DNA of 64,000 bases from Euglena gracilis (lineage: Eukaryota; Euglenida; Euglenophyceae; Euglenales): the NCBI GenBank assembly GCA_039621445.1, contig CP154956.1:89472482-89536481 (forward strand), read 5' to 3'. The notes under the pieces are model-generated. The model was not told the DNA's origin. It made no database searches and was given only the letters and a program-made list of their open reading frames with translations. The position numbers and the translations under genes were made by a program. This document shows positions 11,306 to 22,700 of this stretch, one piece after another (the first letter of the stretch is position 1; every line of letters begins with the position of its first letter).

Positions 11306-11384
11306 CATTTTTTATTTCAGATATTCTGGAATAGTCTGGAATAAAAAATTCCAGACTATTCCAGAATATCTGGAATAAAAAATG
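11306..11384. repeat. Near-perfect palindrome, 36-bp arms with 7-bp loop
   Basis: Arms 11,306-11,341 and 11,349-11,384 are reverse complements with one mismatch, built on TTCCAGACTATTCCAGAAT. Related half-motifs (ATTCCGG, GGAATGTTCCGG) continue to about 11,700. The copy B palindrome is at 63,168-63,246. No gene nearby. Confidence 0.8.
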
Positions 11385-12270
11385 GAAATTTCTATTCCGG
11401 TTTATTCCGTGGAAGTATGGAGTTTTGCATGTAAATGACAATGGATGGAGGGGCTGTCGTGCATTTTTTTTTGTGGCTGCCAACACCCATTTGCCTTTGT
11501 TGTCTCAGCCATGCCAGATAATGGATGTGAATGATCAATGGGGACCACCAAGTTTCTTTGGTCGGGGGTCTCCAATGGTTTGCAAGACTGAATTCCTGGA
11601 GCCCGGGAGAGCTCAGAAATTTTCTACTTCACTCAGCCCAAAGTGACCCGAATATCCGGAATGCATTCCAGAACAAACCTGGAATGTTCCGGAATAAACC
11701 CCCCGAACAAAATTTTTGGCCACCCGGAGTATTTCCCTGCCCTGGTGGAATGTGTGCATTTTTTTTTGGAAACGAATGCAGTTAATTTTGGGGGTGCACC
11801 GCCCAAAATTCTGCCAGTTCTGGGCAAGTGCATTTGAAGGCTCTGGGCAAAAACGTAGACGTCGGTGTAACGATCAACCCCCCGGTCCAGGCCCTGACAA
11901 GAGGAGACCCGGGACGGAACCCAAGGCCACGTGTAACAAAAATAGATTGAGAACCGCCCCAAAACCAAAGCGCCTCAGGCAACGCCCTGGCGGCTCACAC
12001 CCCAAAGTGATTTTGTCGCCCAAGCGTTCGTTGGACACAGGGTTTTTTTTTTCAGTTGTGGACCCCCAGGGGGGGGGGGGGGCCGGCCGAGCGGGGGCCG
12101 GTGGGAGACACTTTTCGGCGCCGAAGGCGCCAAAATTTTTTTTTTTGAAAAGGTGCTATTATTGCATTTTCGCGATTTTTTTTTTGGCCTTTTCGGGGGA
12201 AAGTGGGTTGGGTCCCCCTCCCCAGTTTTAAAAAAAAACCCCCTTTGGACACCCCCTCCCCCTCACCCAG

Positions 12271-12430
12271 GCCCGTGGAGTACGTGCTGTCCCAAGGCCT
12301 GGGCCCCGCGATGGTCCCCGCCTCCGCCGTCCTCCAGCCCGCCGCCCAGCCGCTGATGCAGCCGCTCCTGCAGCCCCCGCCGCTGCCCGGCGCCATGCAG
12401 CTGATGGTGCCCCACACGCAGGCGCAAGCG
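12271..12430 (+). CDS. Host exon candidate: Pro/Gln/Leu/Met-rich segment
   Basis: Bounded by CCCTCACCCAG|GCC and a GT donor (GCG|GTGTGTC). The in-frame reading after one base is PVEYVLSQGLGPAMVPASAV, then QPLMQPLLQPPPLPGAMQLM, ending HTQAQA. It has strong G/C preference in third positions. Function unknown; it may belong to the same + strand gene as the exons at 14.4, 15.1 and 15.6 kb. Confidence 0.55.
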
Positions 12431-14370
12431 GTGTGTCTTGCCCGCCCGGCCGCGGAGCGCCGCGGACGACCCCCGGCGGCCGGCAGAGTGGCTGACCCCG
12501 CCGCGCGAACTGCGGTTTCGGCGTAGCCTCTGGAGTGCACTGTGAGTCATCAGCTCCCCGCATTATTTTGCGCTCCCGTTTCCCTTGCCCATTTTGATAC
12601 CTGCAATTGAGTGGCTGAGCTTCTTTCAGTGCCAATGCCGGATACGCGTAATTCAGTATCAGTTCAAGGAATGTTGCATGATGTTTGCTGGCCCCCAGCC
12701 AAAACAGGTCATGTTTTCCTCGAAAGGCATATTTTTTTTGCTCTGCAATTGTGTCATTGGTTATGTTTTTGTCATTCTGCTTTTTTTGTCCATGTTGAAT
12801 CCTCAGCTCAAGTATTTGGGTTTTTTTGTGTCTTTTAAGGTTCATAATGTCTCACGCAAGTCCACTCCTGCCTTTCTCCAAGCTCAGCTACTGTGCTTGA
12901 TGTACATTTTAAACCCTTCAGCCTTCTTGTGGCCTCAGGGGCCTCATTAGTGAACCAGTTCAACACCCAAGCTGCATCGAGGGGCCCAAACAAAAAAAAC
13001 AAAAGAATGTCATGCGGCGAGCCCAGTGACCAACAAAAGGTGCCCCACGACCAACTGGCTCAAATGAGAGGCCGCTCCAAAAGAAATCTGATCTGATCTT
13101 AAAGATCAACACAAAGGAGACCTATCTCAGAAAAAAGTGCACTGCACACTTCCTGACCTTCCTATTCTGTGAGGCCCATATTTTGCTGCAGCAAAATGGG
13201 GCGCTGCCCGAACGTCCTCCTCTGTCTTTCCTCGCCCAGTCAGCTCAGTTTTGGTGGTTTCCACCTTCGGTGCCCCTGCTGAAAATCTTTTGGGGGATTT
13301 GGTTGCTTTTGAGATCTTTGTGGTGTTTTTCTTTGGGTGCAACCTGACCTCTCATCGGATGGAGACAGCGATTTGAAGGACAAGGGGTTTCCCCCCCCCG
13401 GGGCCACCCCCCTGCCAAGGGAGGGTCTGGAGGTTTTTTTTGTGCCAAAATTTAGCTTTATATAATCCCAAAGGTTCATTTTTTTTGGCCGATTTCTGAT
13501 GGCGTCTGTGTTTTTGTTCAATGGTGCCCCCCCCCCCCCACCAGGAGGGTGTCCCCCCTCACCCATTTTAGTCAATATTTGGAAAGGAGAAAGATGGGCG
13601 GGTGCATTGCCCATTCCATTGAACAGGCGCTCTGCTGATTTGTTCATTTCTTCTCTCTCAGCTGCTTCTGACCATCTTTTGTTTGCTGTGTACTACACAC
13701 ATTCCAAATAAATAACATGAATATGTATAAATAATTTTTGTAATTTATGTATATATATGTTTTTTTGTGTATGCATGTGTACACACATACATATACATGC
13801 GCATCAATCCATATTTTTATTTTAACTGAACAAAAAAAACAGGCTTTCAGAGGAGTCTTGAAAATCCAAATTTCTTTTTTCCTTTGAACAGACATATATT
13901 TTTGGCAGCTTTTAGCTACTGCCCCAAAGGGGGGGGGGTTCCAGAGCAGGGTCAGGGTTATGGAAGGGATTAGGTGTGGTCGGTATACAGGGGACAATGG
14001 GCAAGGGGGGGGGGTGTCTGTTTTTCAGCGATTCATCTCTAGAAGTTTTCTCTGAGATGCCCCCTGGTATGACGTCCGCATCCTGGCCACCCCTGGTCAC
14101 TTTCTTTTCTCAAATTATATTTTCACGAGGAAGGTTGATATCGCAGCGGAAAATGACCCTGAAATAACAGCTGGCTTCTGGCTTCCACCCCCCCCCCCTC
14201 GGTTGGGGGTTGCAGGTCAGGGGGCGCATGTGCAATGTTAGTGTTAAGGTTAATCAAGTATCCTTTGGGTGCACCCCATGCCAAATCCCATTTGCCCCAG
14301 CCCCCCAACGCCCATTCTTGACAGCTGGGGCAACATCCGGGGATGTTTGTCCAACCAGTTCTCCAACCAG
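12431..14370. other. Probable intron/intergenic DNA, no gene seen
   Basis: Low-GC sequence with poly-T, a C/G-run near 13,390, and an alternating TATGTATATATG stretch near 13,740-13,800. It is consistent with an intron between the exon candidates at 12.3 and 14.4 kb, but the phases of those two exons do not match directly, so at least one further exon would be needed. Confidence 0.4.
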
Positions 14371-14420
14371 TGGGGCCCGAGCCGTCGTTCACCATCACCA
14401 TGGATGACGCCAAGCTGAAG
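14371..14420 (+). CDS. Short host exon candidate (GPEPSFTITMDDAKLK)
   Basis: 50 bp between CTCCAACCAG| and |GTGCAT. Two bases complete a split codon, then GPEPSFTITMDDAKLK is read. GC-rich codons contrast with the surrounding sequence. Only an exon-like signature supports it. Confidence 0.45.
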
Positions 14421-15051
14421 GTGCATCGGCTGTGTTGTGTTCGTTGGCGCTGACAGTAACGGTTTGAGAAATTGCGAGCGTTTCTCGGTTGCAGGGGGGT
14501 CCTAACCACCCCGCTGGCCTGGCATCCGACTCAGGTGCAAACCTGAAAGGCGTCTACTGCAGCGGACTCTGCTTTTTTTCCCGACCGGGTTGTGCTTTTC
14601 AATGGGATGGTGGACAATGGGACATGAAATCATTTTCGCAGTTGATTCCCCCAATTTTCGGGCCAGGTTTTTTTTAAGGAATGTTGCCCCCCCCCCCCGT
14701 GCTATGGCCAGGCGACATTTTCGACCCCCAGGGGTCGGGTTTTGGAGTGGGTAGTGCTGTGGCGCTACCGAAGGTGCCGGGGCCTGAAAATGGCCATTTT
14801 TAACGGATCTTTGCCTGGGTCGGCAGGTGCTGGGGCCCAAAACCGACCCCCCCCCCCCCGGGCATAAAGACAAGGCACAAGGCACCCCCCTGGGTTGGTA
14901 AAAGAACCGATTTTTGAGCCTCAAATCAGCCCCCCTCCCTTGCAGCTGCAAACCCCGGTAGTCGAGTGACAGACCTCCAGGCGGGGGGTTCAGGAACAGG
15001 AAAACCACGCCAACGTGGACGTTTCTCGCCGTGCTCCTTCCTGCGCGGCAG

Positions 15052-15157
15052 GCGATGGGCATCAAGCCGGACGCAGTTGACGAGGACGATTTCGACGAGG
15101 GCGGGGACTGGGACGACTGGGGCTTTGGGGACTGGGCCTGGCCCTCGCCGTTCGATC
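15052..15157 (+). CDS. Host exon candidate: acidic, Trp-rich
   Basis: After the acceptor GCGCGGCAG|GCG the frame reads AMGIKPDAVDEDDFDEGG, then DWDDWGFGDWAWPSPFDR. The right edge lacks GT; the sequence is GATCGGGGAATT, so a GA donor is possible if this is a dinoflagellate, which is speculation. It is followed 450 bp on by the Gly/Lys/Phe exon. Confidence 0.5.
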
Positions 15158-15611
15158 GGGGAATTTTTTTTTCTGGCGCCGGTAGGCACCCCCCCCCCCC
15201 ACCCCGGAGCTGCAGAACCCCCCACCCCGGAGCTGCAGAACCCCCCACACTGGAGCTGAAATGCAGTTTGGCCAGCCAAGCTGCAGCGGGGAAAAAAGGG
15301 GTGGAAAAATGGCCAAAATCAGTGATTATTAATTAACCATTTGGTTGAGTCTCGAGTTGGGTTTTTTTTGCCCATTTTTGGGGACCATCCGGGTCCAGCC
15401 CCGATCGTGCTGTGGCTGGGGGGGAGGGGTCCCCACCAAGCCTTCCCGTATTTCAGGAGCACCGATTTTAGGTGCAAACTGTTTTCGGCACATTTTGGTA
15501 CCGAAGAGTATTTTCCCTGCACAGTGCCATGGTGGGTGGGTGGGGGCCCGCCCACCCCCAGGCCTTCCCGTACAGCCTTGCCCACCCCCAGGGGTTTGTG
15601 ACAATTCCCTG

Positions 15612-15795
15612 CGTTCGACTTCTTCGGGAAGGGCAAGGGCAAGGGCTTCGGCAAGGGCTTCGGCAAGGGGAAGGGGTTCGGCAAAGGGGCTCTGATGGCG
15701 ATGTTCGGGAAGGGGAAGGGGAAGGGGAAGGGGCGCGGGAAGGGCAGCTGGAGCTCCACGTTCTCGGCCGGCTCCCCGTCGGCCAAGATGCAGCG
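15612..15795 (+). CDS. Host exon candidate: Gly/Lys/Phe repeat protein
   Basis: The frame reads FDFFGKGKGKGFGKGFGKGK and ends SWSSTFSAGSPSAKMQ before the donor CG|GTGTGT at 15,796. Gly-Lys/Phe repeats of this kind are familiar in dinoflagellate predicted proteins, which is the main reason for my lineage guess. The left boundary is not certain. The alternative frame (repeating GQGQGL) is a shadow. Confidence 0.55.
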
Positions 15796-16835
15796 GTGTG
15801 TCCGGCCCAGGCAGGGGTTATTTTAGTCTTGGACCCCGGGGGGGGGGGGAGGGGGGGGGGTGGGTGGGTCTGGCCAAGCCCCCCCCCCCCCCGGGTCCCA
15901 TCAGGGGGAGGGTGGGATATACTTCTCGAAATTTTTTGAAAATTGAAATGTTTGAAAAACCCCAGGGCCCGAGGGGGGGGTCCATCAGAGGCAAGTTTTT
16001 CCACCTGGCATGAGCGCAAGTTCCACAGCCTTGTTGGACCCGACCAAAAATTGCAAAACAGAAGGAAAATGTTCCCACAAACAGCATCTTTTCAACAACC
16101 AGGCAGTAGCCACGTGGATCAGGACTGATAAAATGGGTTCCGTCTTGATGCCTTGAAATTGAATTATGGACCCATGAACACTTGAATGATCATCTGGACC
16201 CGGACGGGGAAACTCATTGGGCATTGGGATTCACTAAAGGTACATTTGTTGTAAAAGGTGACAAGTGAGTCCAGACCATACCATTGTTTAACACCTGTCC
16301 CCCCCCCCCGGGGGGGGGACTGACTGGTTTTTTCAGAGTGATTGACTGGTTTTCTGGCCAAGACTCCCCTCCCCCCCGGGGGTGGGGTAGTCCCGAAAAT
16401 GAAAAAGAGGCTGGCCTGGCGCCGGAAATTTTTTGGATTTTTTGAGATTTTTTTGGCAAATGTTCATGATGCAGGAATAGAAACTCCAGCACATTTGTTT
16501 GTCAGATGACGAGAGGGATTTTGTCTAATTATTTATTCTTCTGACGATTCTTCTGATTGAATTATGCCTCTTTTTCCTCAAATTGGGCAAGGCCACACAT
16601 GAGAACATACGCCCAATGTCATTGCGTCACCATGGTGCCTTGTCAACATAAGCACATCCAAGAGTGGAAAGTGACCCCTCCCCCCCCCCCCCCCGGGCCG
16701 CTAAGCAATGGTGTGGTCCAGACACCCGTTCACGGGGCAGGGGGTTCATTCTTGGACCTGGTTGTGATCAGCTGCCAAGTTCGGAGGGAAGCACCCTGGT
16801 CAAGGTGTGGCGGTAAGAGCATTTTGTTTCCACAG

Positions 16836-16938
16836 GACAAGCAGTTCTGCAAACCTGACATGGGAGGCCCCAAGAAGTTGGACCTGGACGCCCGACTCGA
16901 TGCGCCGTTGCCAGATGACACCCGATCTGGGAAGAAAA
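16836..16938 (+). CDS. Exon-like block next to PHD fragment
   Basis: After TTTCCACAG| the frame reads DKQFCKPDMGGPKKLDLDAR, ending RSGKKR before |GTGTGC. It is either a host exon with an AG|G acceptor or the upstream part of the adjoining zinc-finger pseudogene. The PHD-like gene at 45.9 kb also has a KKRR patch just before its finger, which favours the second view. Confidence 0.4.
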
Positions 16939-16939
16939 G

Positions 16940-17122
16940 GTGTGCACGGACGTGACTGAGGGGGAGCTCTTTCCCCCAGATGAAATATTATTCTGCTACA
17001 AGTGCAATTTTGGTTTTCATCGCAAATGTTCAATTGAACAATGTTTTGATTGGGCTTGGGGGACCCCTAAGCCCAAGCACCTATGCCGACCGCGGCCGAC
17101 CGCGCAACTTTTTTCTTACTGA
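16940..17122 (+). pseudogene. PHD-like zinc-finger fragment
   Basis: The reading CTDVTEGELFPPDEILFCYK and CNFGFHRKCS shows C-x2-C-x4-H-x2-C, the second half of a PHD finger, followed by WAWGTPKPKHLC with a possible last Cys. PHD fingers bind histone tails in nuclear proteins. The upstream frame is offset by one base, and the Cys pair that should start the domain is incomplete. It resembles the fingers at 41.2 and 45.9 kb, so it probably belongs to the same element-associated family. Confidence 0.5.
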
Positions 17123-17149
17123 TGTCAATTTTTCAGTGAGAATGAGGAA

Positions 17150-17935
17150 TTAGGCTCATTTTTATCCCAGATGTTGAGATTTTTCTGGCTCATCTGGCTC
17201 ATGTTGTCACTTTTGGCCACTTTTGGCCACTTTTTGGTCGCCTTTGTCCCCTTTTGGCCCATTTGTCACCATAATTCACCCATTTTGACTTATTTTGACC
17301 ATTTTTGGCCACTTTTTGCCCACTTCTTGTAATTTTGGGCCATTTTGTCCTGCTCTTGGGCCATTTTTGACCATTTAAAGCCATTTTCGACCTTTTTTGT
17401 TATTTTTGCCCATTTTTTGATCTCTTTTTGGTCCAATTTGACCATTTTGCGCCAGTTTGTTGCCAAAAGTGAAGAAAAGCTGCTAAAGTGACCAAAATTG
17501 GCCAAAAGCAGGGCATTTTAGGCCATTTTTGGTTTTTTGGACCACTTTGGGCTTTTTTTTTGCCTGCTTTCGGAACTTTTTGGTCCATTTTGATCATTTT
17601 GACCATTTTGCGCCAGGTGCAGCTTCTGGAGTCGCAAAAACAGTGGCCAAACCGGCTTTTCTTTGGCCTCTTTTCACACTTTTGGCCATTTTAAACCATT
17701 TTTGTCATCTTTTATGCCATTTTTTTAGGTCACGTTTGGCTGCTCTTGATGTCAAAAGCAACAAAAAGACGGTTAAAGTGGCCTGAAAGTGGCCAGAAGT
17801 GGGTGAAAATGGCCAAAAGCAGAGAAAAGTGGTCAAAAGTGGGCTAAAGAGGCCAAAAGTGATCAAACGAGGTCAAAGCAAAGCAAAAGCTGGCCAAAAG
17901 CAGCCAAAAAATGGGCAAAAGCAACCTAAAATAAC
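17150..17935. repeat. Degenerate TTTTGGCCA repeat switching strand midway
   Basis: About 600 bp of loosely periodic (10-12 bp) TTTTGGCCAC/TTTTGACCAT units give way near 17,745 to the complementary GGCCAAAAGTG units up to about 17,935. Many apparent ORFs (WPKSGQK-type) are artefacts of this composition. No gene seen. Confidence 0.6.
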
Positions 17936-18099
17936 GTCCATGAGACCCTCTTTCACTCTGGGCAGCCGGGCCCTTAGGGCCAGGGCGCTCCTGCTCCGCA
18001 CAACTGTAAAGTTTTGCCGCCTTTCGGGTAGCTGGAAATAAATAAATCTTGTTGATGGGGGGGGAGGGGGTCCACGGCTGGAAAAAGGCTGCTGACTGG

Positions 18100-19250
18100 C
18101 CGAACCTCCTGGGAGATCAATTTTCTTAACCAACTCCCCCAAACGCCGTTTTGGCCGCCGACACACCTGGCCCAGAATAATACATCCCGCCTGGAATAAT
18201 GCGTGTTTGTTTGGTGGGCGAATTCATAATGATATTTACGAATTTGCCCACACAGGCAGGCTTTTTCTGGCCCATGTTCTGGCTTGTTTTTTTGTGGCCA
18301 AAAGCAGCCATTTTGGTGTGTTTTGGGGCTGTTTGTCAAAATTGATTTTTTTTCAAACTATCTTAAAAATGAATTTCCGGCAACAAAAAAATGAAGAAAA
18401 ATGGCCATTTTTCGGCCAATTTTGGCCATGTTCATTGGGGGTCAGCAAATCAATGGTTTCAAAATATCTTTAAAATGAAACAAAATCAGAGGAAATGCCC
18501 GTCGACCAAATCCCTTGGAACGCCCAATCTAATGGCATTTTGATTTTCCCATAACTCCACGCCATAATAGCACAAGGCAATGCCAAAGCCCTGGGTCCAA
18601 TCATTAAATTGCCCACAAAAAATGATGGAAATTCTCTTCGTGCGAAGCGTCAATTTTTTTCAGTCAGGGGTTTTCCGGCCCATCAAAGCACCCCCCCCCC
18701 CACCCCAGGTTCATACACGGTTTTCCAGTTCTCAGACAGGGGGGAGGTAGGGGCAGGGCTGTTCGGGAATCTTATTGGGTTGCGGACCCCCCCCCCACCC
18801 GCAGATTGTCACCATGATCCCGGACCCGTTCCCAGAATTTTTTTCCAGTCGCAAGCAACTGGATCCTGGCTTTCTGATTCACCTCCATTTAACCAACTCC
18901 CCGCCAACTCCGATTTATTCAGCTGACAAGGGTCCAAACTGGGTTGGATCAACCAATCAGCCAACCCCCCCCCCCCCGGTTTTGACTCTGCCATTTTCCG
19001 CCGAGGTGATTTTTTGTCAAAAACTCACTTTTTCAAAAATATCTTGATAAAACGTCCATTAGCTCCAAAACAGGGCAGAAGGATCGAAGGTCTCCAGACA
19101 CACATTTGGATTGGCAGACACTTTCAGAACAGGGCGTTGCTGAAGGACCTTCGCAAGGGCAGCTCAGAGGCTGGAAAATTTGGGCTGCCTGGGTTTTCAG
19201 TAAATTTTTGACGAAAATTTTCACCCTCCCCAGCGCTTTGCACCATCAGG
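18100..19250. repeat. Diverged relative of the 53-kb-spaced repeat
   Basis: 18,806-19,060 aligns by eye with 53,354-53,600 and with the start of the window (shared ACC-ATGA-CCCGG-CCGTTCCC, ATTCACCTCC, CGATTTATTC, GGTCCAAACTGGGT). 18,400-18,540 resembles 780-960 (CCTTGGAACGCC). So an older member of the same repeat family lies here. The order of the blocks is not the same as in copy A. No coding sequence recognised. Confidence 0.6.
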
Positions 19251-19379
19251 GGGTCTTATTTGGGGGGATTTGGGGGGTCCTTGGAGGCTATGTGAGTTGG
19301 AACCAAAGACTGTAGAATAATTTTTGATAAATACCTTTTTTTTGTACGTGTGTATATATTTTATTATGTACACATATAT

Positions 19380-19615
19380 AAAACATAACCTGATGCAATA
19401 TAATATGATATAATATTATGTAATATAATATAATATAATATAATATAACATAATATGATATAATATAATATGATATGATACAATATATTACAATAATAAT
19501 TATATTATAATATAATATGATATGATATGATATGATATGATATGATATGATATGATATGATATGATATGATATGATATGATATGATATGATATGATATGA
19601 TATAATAAATATCAT
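19380..19615. repeat. ATATG pentanucleotide microsatellite
   Basis: About 22 uninterrupted TATGA units at 19,510-19,600, preceded by degenerate TAATA/TATAA. AT-rich DNA continues on the far side of a MITE insertion to about 20,420. Confidence 0.95.
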
Positions 19616-19669
19616 ATAAAACTGTGCCATATTATGCTATATTATATGATATCAAACCATACCATACCG

Positions 19670-20103
19670 CAGGGAGGGGGGAATGCGTTTCGCATTTTTT
19701 CGCATTTTTGCGCATTTTTTGCAATCCCCCCCCCATTTTTGCACATTCCCCTTTTTTTTGCGCCTTTTTTGCGCATTTTTTGCCCAATTTTGCACATTTT
19801 CAATTTTTGCGCTTTTTTTGCGCATTTTTTGCCCAATTTTGCACATTTTGCCATTTTTGCACATTTTCCACCCAAATCACATGCTCACCGAATTTTGCCC
19901 ACGTTCAACTGACCCAACGAACCCATTTTCGCACTTTTTTGGCCAAAATGCCTTCATTTCAGCTCTTTTTGGAGATTTTGGTTTAATTTTGGGTTTATTG
20001 TTGGAAAGTCCTTTTTCCCTTAGGAATGTCACAAACTCAGCGCATTTTTTGTGCATTTTTTTTGCGCATTTTTTCCGAGGGCCGTCCAGCCCCCCCCCCC
20101 CTG
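19670..20103. mobile_element. CAGGG MITE with GCGCATTTTT repeats, inserted in microsatellite
   Basis: Starts CAGGGAGGGGGGAATGCG and ends in a C-run and CTG. The body shares GCTCACCGAATTTTGCCCACG and TTTTCCGAGGGCCGTCCAGC with 5,108-5,734. The flanks are ACCATACCG on the left and CATACCATAC on the right; these may include a target duplication, but the host DNA is itself repetitive. 434 bp, no coding capacity. Confidence 0.75.
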
Positions 20104-20839
20104 CATACCATACATACACCATACTATATTTTATCGTATTGTATTATATAATACTGATAATATTATATGTATTATACTGTACTAAACTATGCTATGTTGT
20201 ATTAAACCACACTCCATTCTATTGTATCATATTTTATTGTGTTATGTTATACTCTTTATTACATTGTGCCATATTATATGAAAATTATAACATTAAAATG
20301 TAATATAATATTATACAATGTAATGCAATGGATTGCAATGTACAATACAATATAATATATTATAATACAATGGTGTATGTGCATGTAACATACGTAATTA
20401 TTATATCTTTCATAATATGTATATATGTATATAAATTTGAAAAATGGATTTTTGAATTTTGATGGATATATCCCTGGGAAATCCAACACACCAAGTTCCA
20501 GAGCCCAATCCCTCAAGCTTCCAGGGTTGTGGGCTGTTCATTTGTCCCACCTGGTCCAAAATCCATCCCAAAAAGTCCAAAAATCTCAAATTATCACCAA
20601 AAAATGGCGGCCAATCTTTAAAAACGTTTTACCAGTTGGTCTTTAAAGTCGTTTAGGTGCATTATTTCCTGAAGGGATGGGTAAATGTGCTAGTTTTGGG
20701 TTTTGTGCACAAAATCTGGATTCCAGCATGGTTGTTTTTTTGAAAATCCCAACCTGCCAGCGGTATCCAAAAGGTGGAGCTAAACTGTTAAATTGTGTGC
20801 TTGCTTATTTTTTTCCTTTCTTTGCAGCGGCTCCAAGAA

Positions 20840-21700
20840 CTTGGTGTGGGTGAAACCCAAGGCGTAGATGCCGCAGAAGGACAGGGGACAGGAATGGCGG
20901 GAAGGTGTTGCAACAGTTCTGCTGTTGCCCCTCGGCCCAGGTTGGTTTTGTCAGTGCGATCGATATTGGTCAACGCTGGCTGATTGATTTTGTCATTTCT
21001 TGTCGATGTGAAATTGGGGTTAAGCCTGTTACACTCTTTGGGTTTAATGTTTCTTCCTCGCAATCAACCTAACGCGCACCAATGTCATGAGAGGGAAGAG
21101 GTGTTAAACAGAAAAATGTCAGCAGGCATGGGTCGAAGGAGGTTTCGCAGTCGGTGCCATTGTGAGATATTTTCAACCACTCCCCCGAGTCGGTCGATCC
21201 GGCCCTGTTGGTTGTCTGGGAGGTGGGGAGGCAGCTCCTGGTGGGAACCTGCCCCGCCCACCTCCAGACAGACGGGGAGTGGAGTGCAAGCCTGCCTGAT
21301 CGTCTGCAAAGTAGGGCGGTGGGTGTCATCGTCCCAAGCCAGATGCGTGGCCTGAGCAAAGGCCAATTTTCAAGGGGGGGTCAGAATTGTTTTCTGTTGT
21401 CTGTGAGCTTCATTTCCCAGAATCTCAAAAGAAAGAAGAAAACTTCACAAGGCCAGCCTGCTGTCGAAGGATTTTCTTTGCCCTTGGGCTGCGGGGAGGC
21501 TGATTTTGTGCCGCGAAGACCAGCATTTGCACTGACTTGAATCATTGTTGCCTGTTGTGCGCAGGACACCCTCACCCCATTGTAAAACCCCGTGATTCGC
21601 CGACATTTCAACATCTGAGCGTGGACCATTCAAACTTGGAAACTGGCTATTGGTTTGTTTCGTGGTGTTTGGTTCGAAGTGACCGTCAGCATGCAACTCC
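20840..21700. other. Weak coding-like frames, unassigned
   Basis: A minus-strand frame at 21,085-21,366 (QATHLAWDDDTHRPTLQTIR, then LEVGGAGSHQELPPHLPDNQ) has balanced amino-acid use. A short GC-richer block at 20,826-20,940 follows TTTCTTTGCAG on the + strand. Neither shows a motif I recognise, and competing frames are equally open. I do not call a gene. Confidence 0.25.
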
Positions 21701-22009
21701 GTGTCAACAGCTCATCCCAGCAACCTTCGCTGTTGCCCTCTTTTCTCCCCTGCAGCAATTTTGACCCATTGGGGAAAGGACCTCTTCAGTGCCCTGGCGA
21801 ATCCAATCCCCAAATCAGGGTTCCATCATTTCTTTTCACAGCTTTTCGCGACAGCCCCAATTTTTGGCCAAAGACCCCCCCGAAACTGAGATGATCACCA
21901 GCTTTCTCAAAACCATTTTGGACACTTTTTTTTGGCAGTTTTTATGGCATCCTTCAAGGTTTTTCGCACGGTTCAACCTCTGAAACCCCCCCCCCAACCT
22001 GCGGCTTTC

Positions 22010-22533
22010 GCACTCCCTCGGTGAAAGCCGACAAGAGAGGAAGATGCACCGAGGGCGAAGCACAAAGACCTTTTTTCTTCAGTTTATTCTTTCAAGTTGT
22101 TGTTGACCCCTTCGTTCGGTTCGCTCGTAGACTCAGCCCCTGCCTTCTTGGTTTCGAAGGGGAAATCAAGAATCAACCAACTTCGGCGAGACCATTCGCG
22201 CTCCGAACACTCTGGGGGTGAGATCCCGCTGTGTGCCGGCTGTTTTGTTGAGCTTGTGTGTATCTTGGTGGGGTGTTTCTTACTGCCTTTTGGTGCCGGA
22301 GTTGGCGGATATTCTGAGCCCTTCGAGCGACAAATGGCGCTTCAATTTACCGATTTCCATCCGAGGAAGAAAGCAGCTTCAATCAAGCATGTGCCAAGAA
22401 CCAACCAAGAATTTGTGGTCAAGCTGCTTCGGGAAGTTTCCACCGACGTGGCGGAAAAAAATCCTCGCGGCGGGCGTCAAGTGGAAAGGGAGCGGACGGA
22501 ATACCACGCGTGCAGCCCGTGCATTGCGCACCA
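22010..22533 (+). pseudogene. Older DIRS-like element: terminal repeat remnants and first part of gag-like ORF
   Basis: 22,010-22,066 matches the outer terminus of the DIRS elements (CACCGAGGGCGAAGCACAAA). 22,235-22,312 matches the left inverted repeat of the element at 28.2 kb (GTGTTTCTTACTGC, then CCGGAGTTGGCGGAT). Then a coding stretch, frameshifted near 22,460, reads VVKLLREVSTDVAEK and GVKWKGSGRNTTRAARALR. It aligns with TAFLRDADATAVMATIGSGQ and KWTGAGWDTTRCALAVRK of the element at 28.4 kb. It stops at 22,533, where the minus-strand DIRS element is inserted; the frame resumes at 27,298. Confidence 0.6.
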
Positions 22534-22596
22534 TCTCGTACTCCCTCGAGGCAGACCGAGAAGGGAGGAAGGGACACCGAGGGCGAAGCACAAAGA

Positions 22597-22700
22597 CATT
22601 GTGAGGCCATGCCTTGCTCGCCGGCGGTGTTGTGTGATTGTTCGCTGCGCTGGGTTAGGAGTCCCTGCTTAGTGCCGCCTCGCCGGAGTTGGCTGCATTG
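22597..22700. repeat. DIRS element 1, left inverted terminal repeat
   Basis: Complementary to 27,165-27,275 over about 80 bp (GTGAGGCCATGCCTTGCTCG through TCCCTGCTTAGTGCC) and then again over the shared inner motif CGCCGGAGTTGGCTG. That inner motif recurs, with changes, in every DIRS-like end in the window (22,297; 27,175; 28,335; 32,660). Confidence 0.85.

Larger units (their letters stand above)
1..12140. repeat. Large duplicated segment, copy A (left edge cut by window)
   Basis: The whole stretch recurs from 53,368 to the window end in the same orientation. The coordinate offset is 53,367 at the left, 53,365 by 1.3 kb, 51,858 at the hAT gene and 51,862 by 10.6 kb. The large step comes from a 1,507-bp insertion in this copy at 2,590-4,096. 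Other differences are single bases and homopolymer lengths; for example one base differs in the TIR element near 420, and two codons differ in the hAT gene. The two copies are therefore very young or the result of assembly duplication. Both continue beyond the window, so the true unit length and copy number are unknown. Confidence 0.95.

Noticed and set aside
17199-17606. Several ORFs rich in WPKSGQK / KWAKSGQK
   Set aside because: Products of the TTTTGGCCA repeat; all three frames give similar strings.
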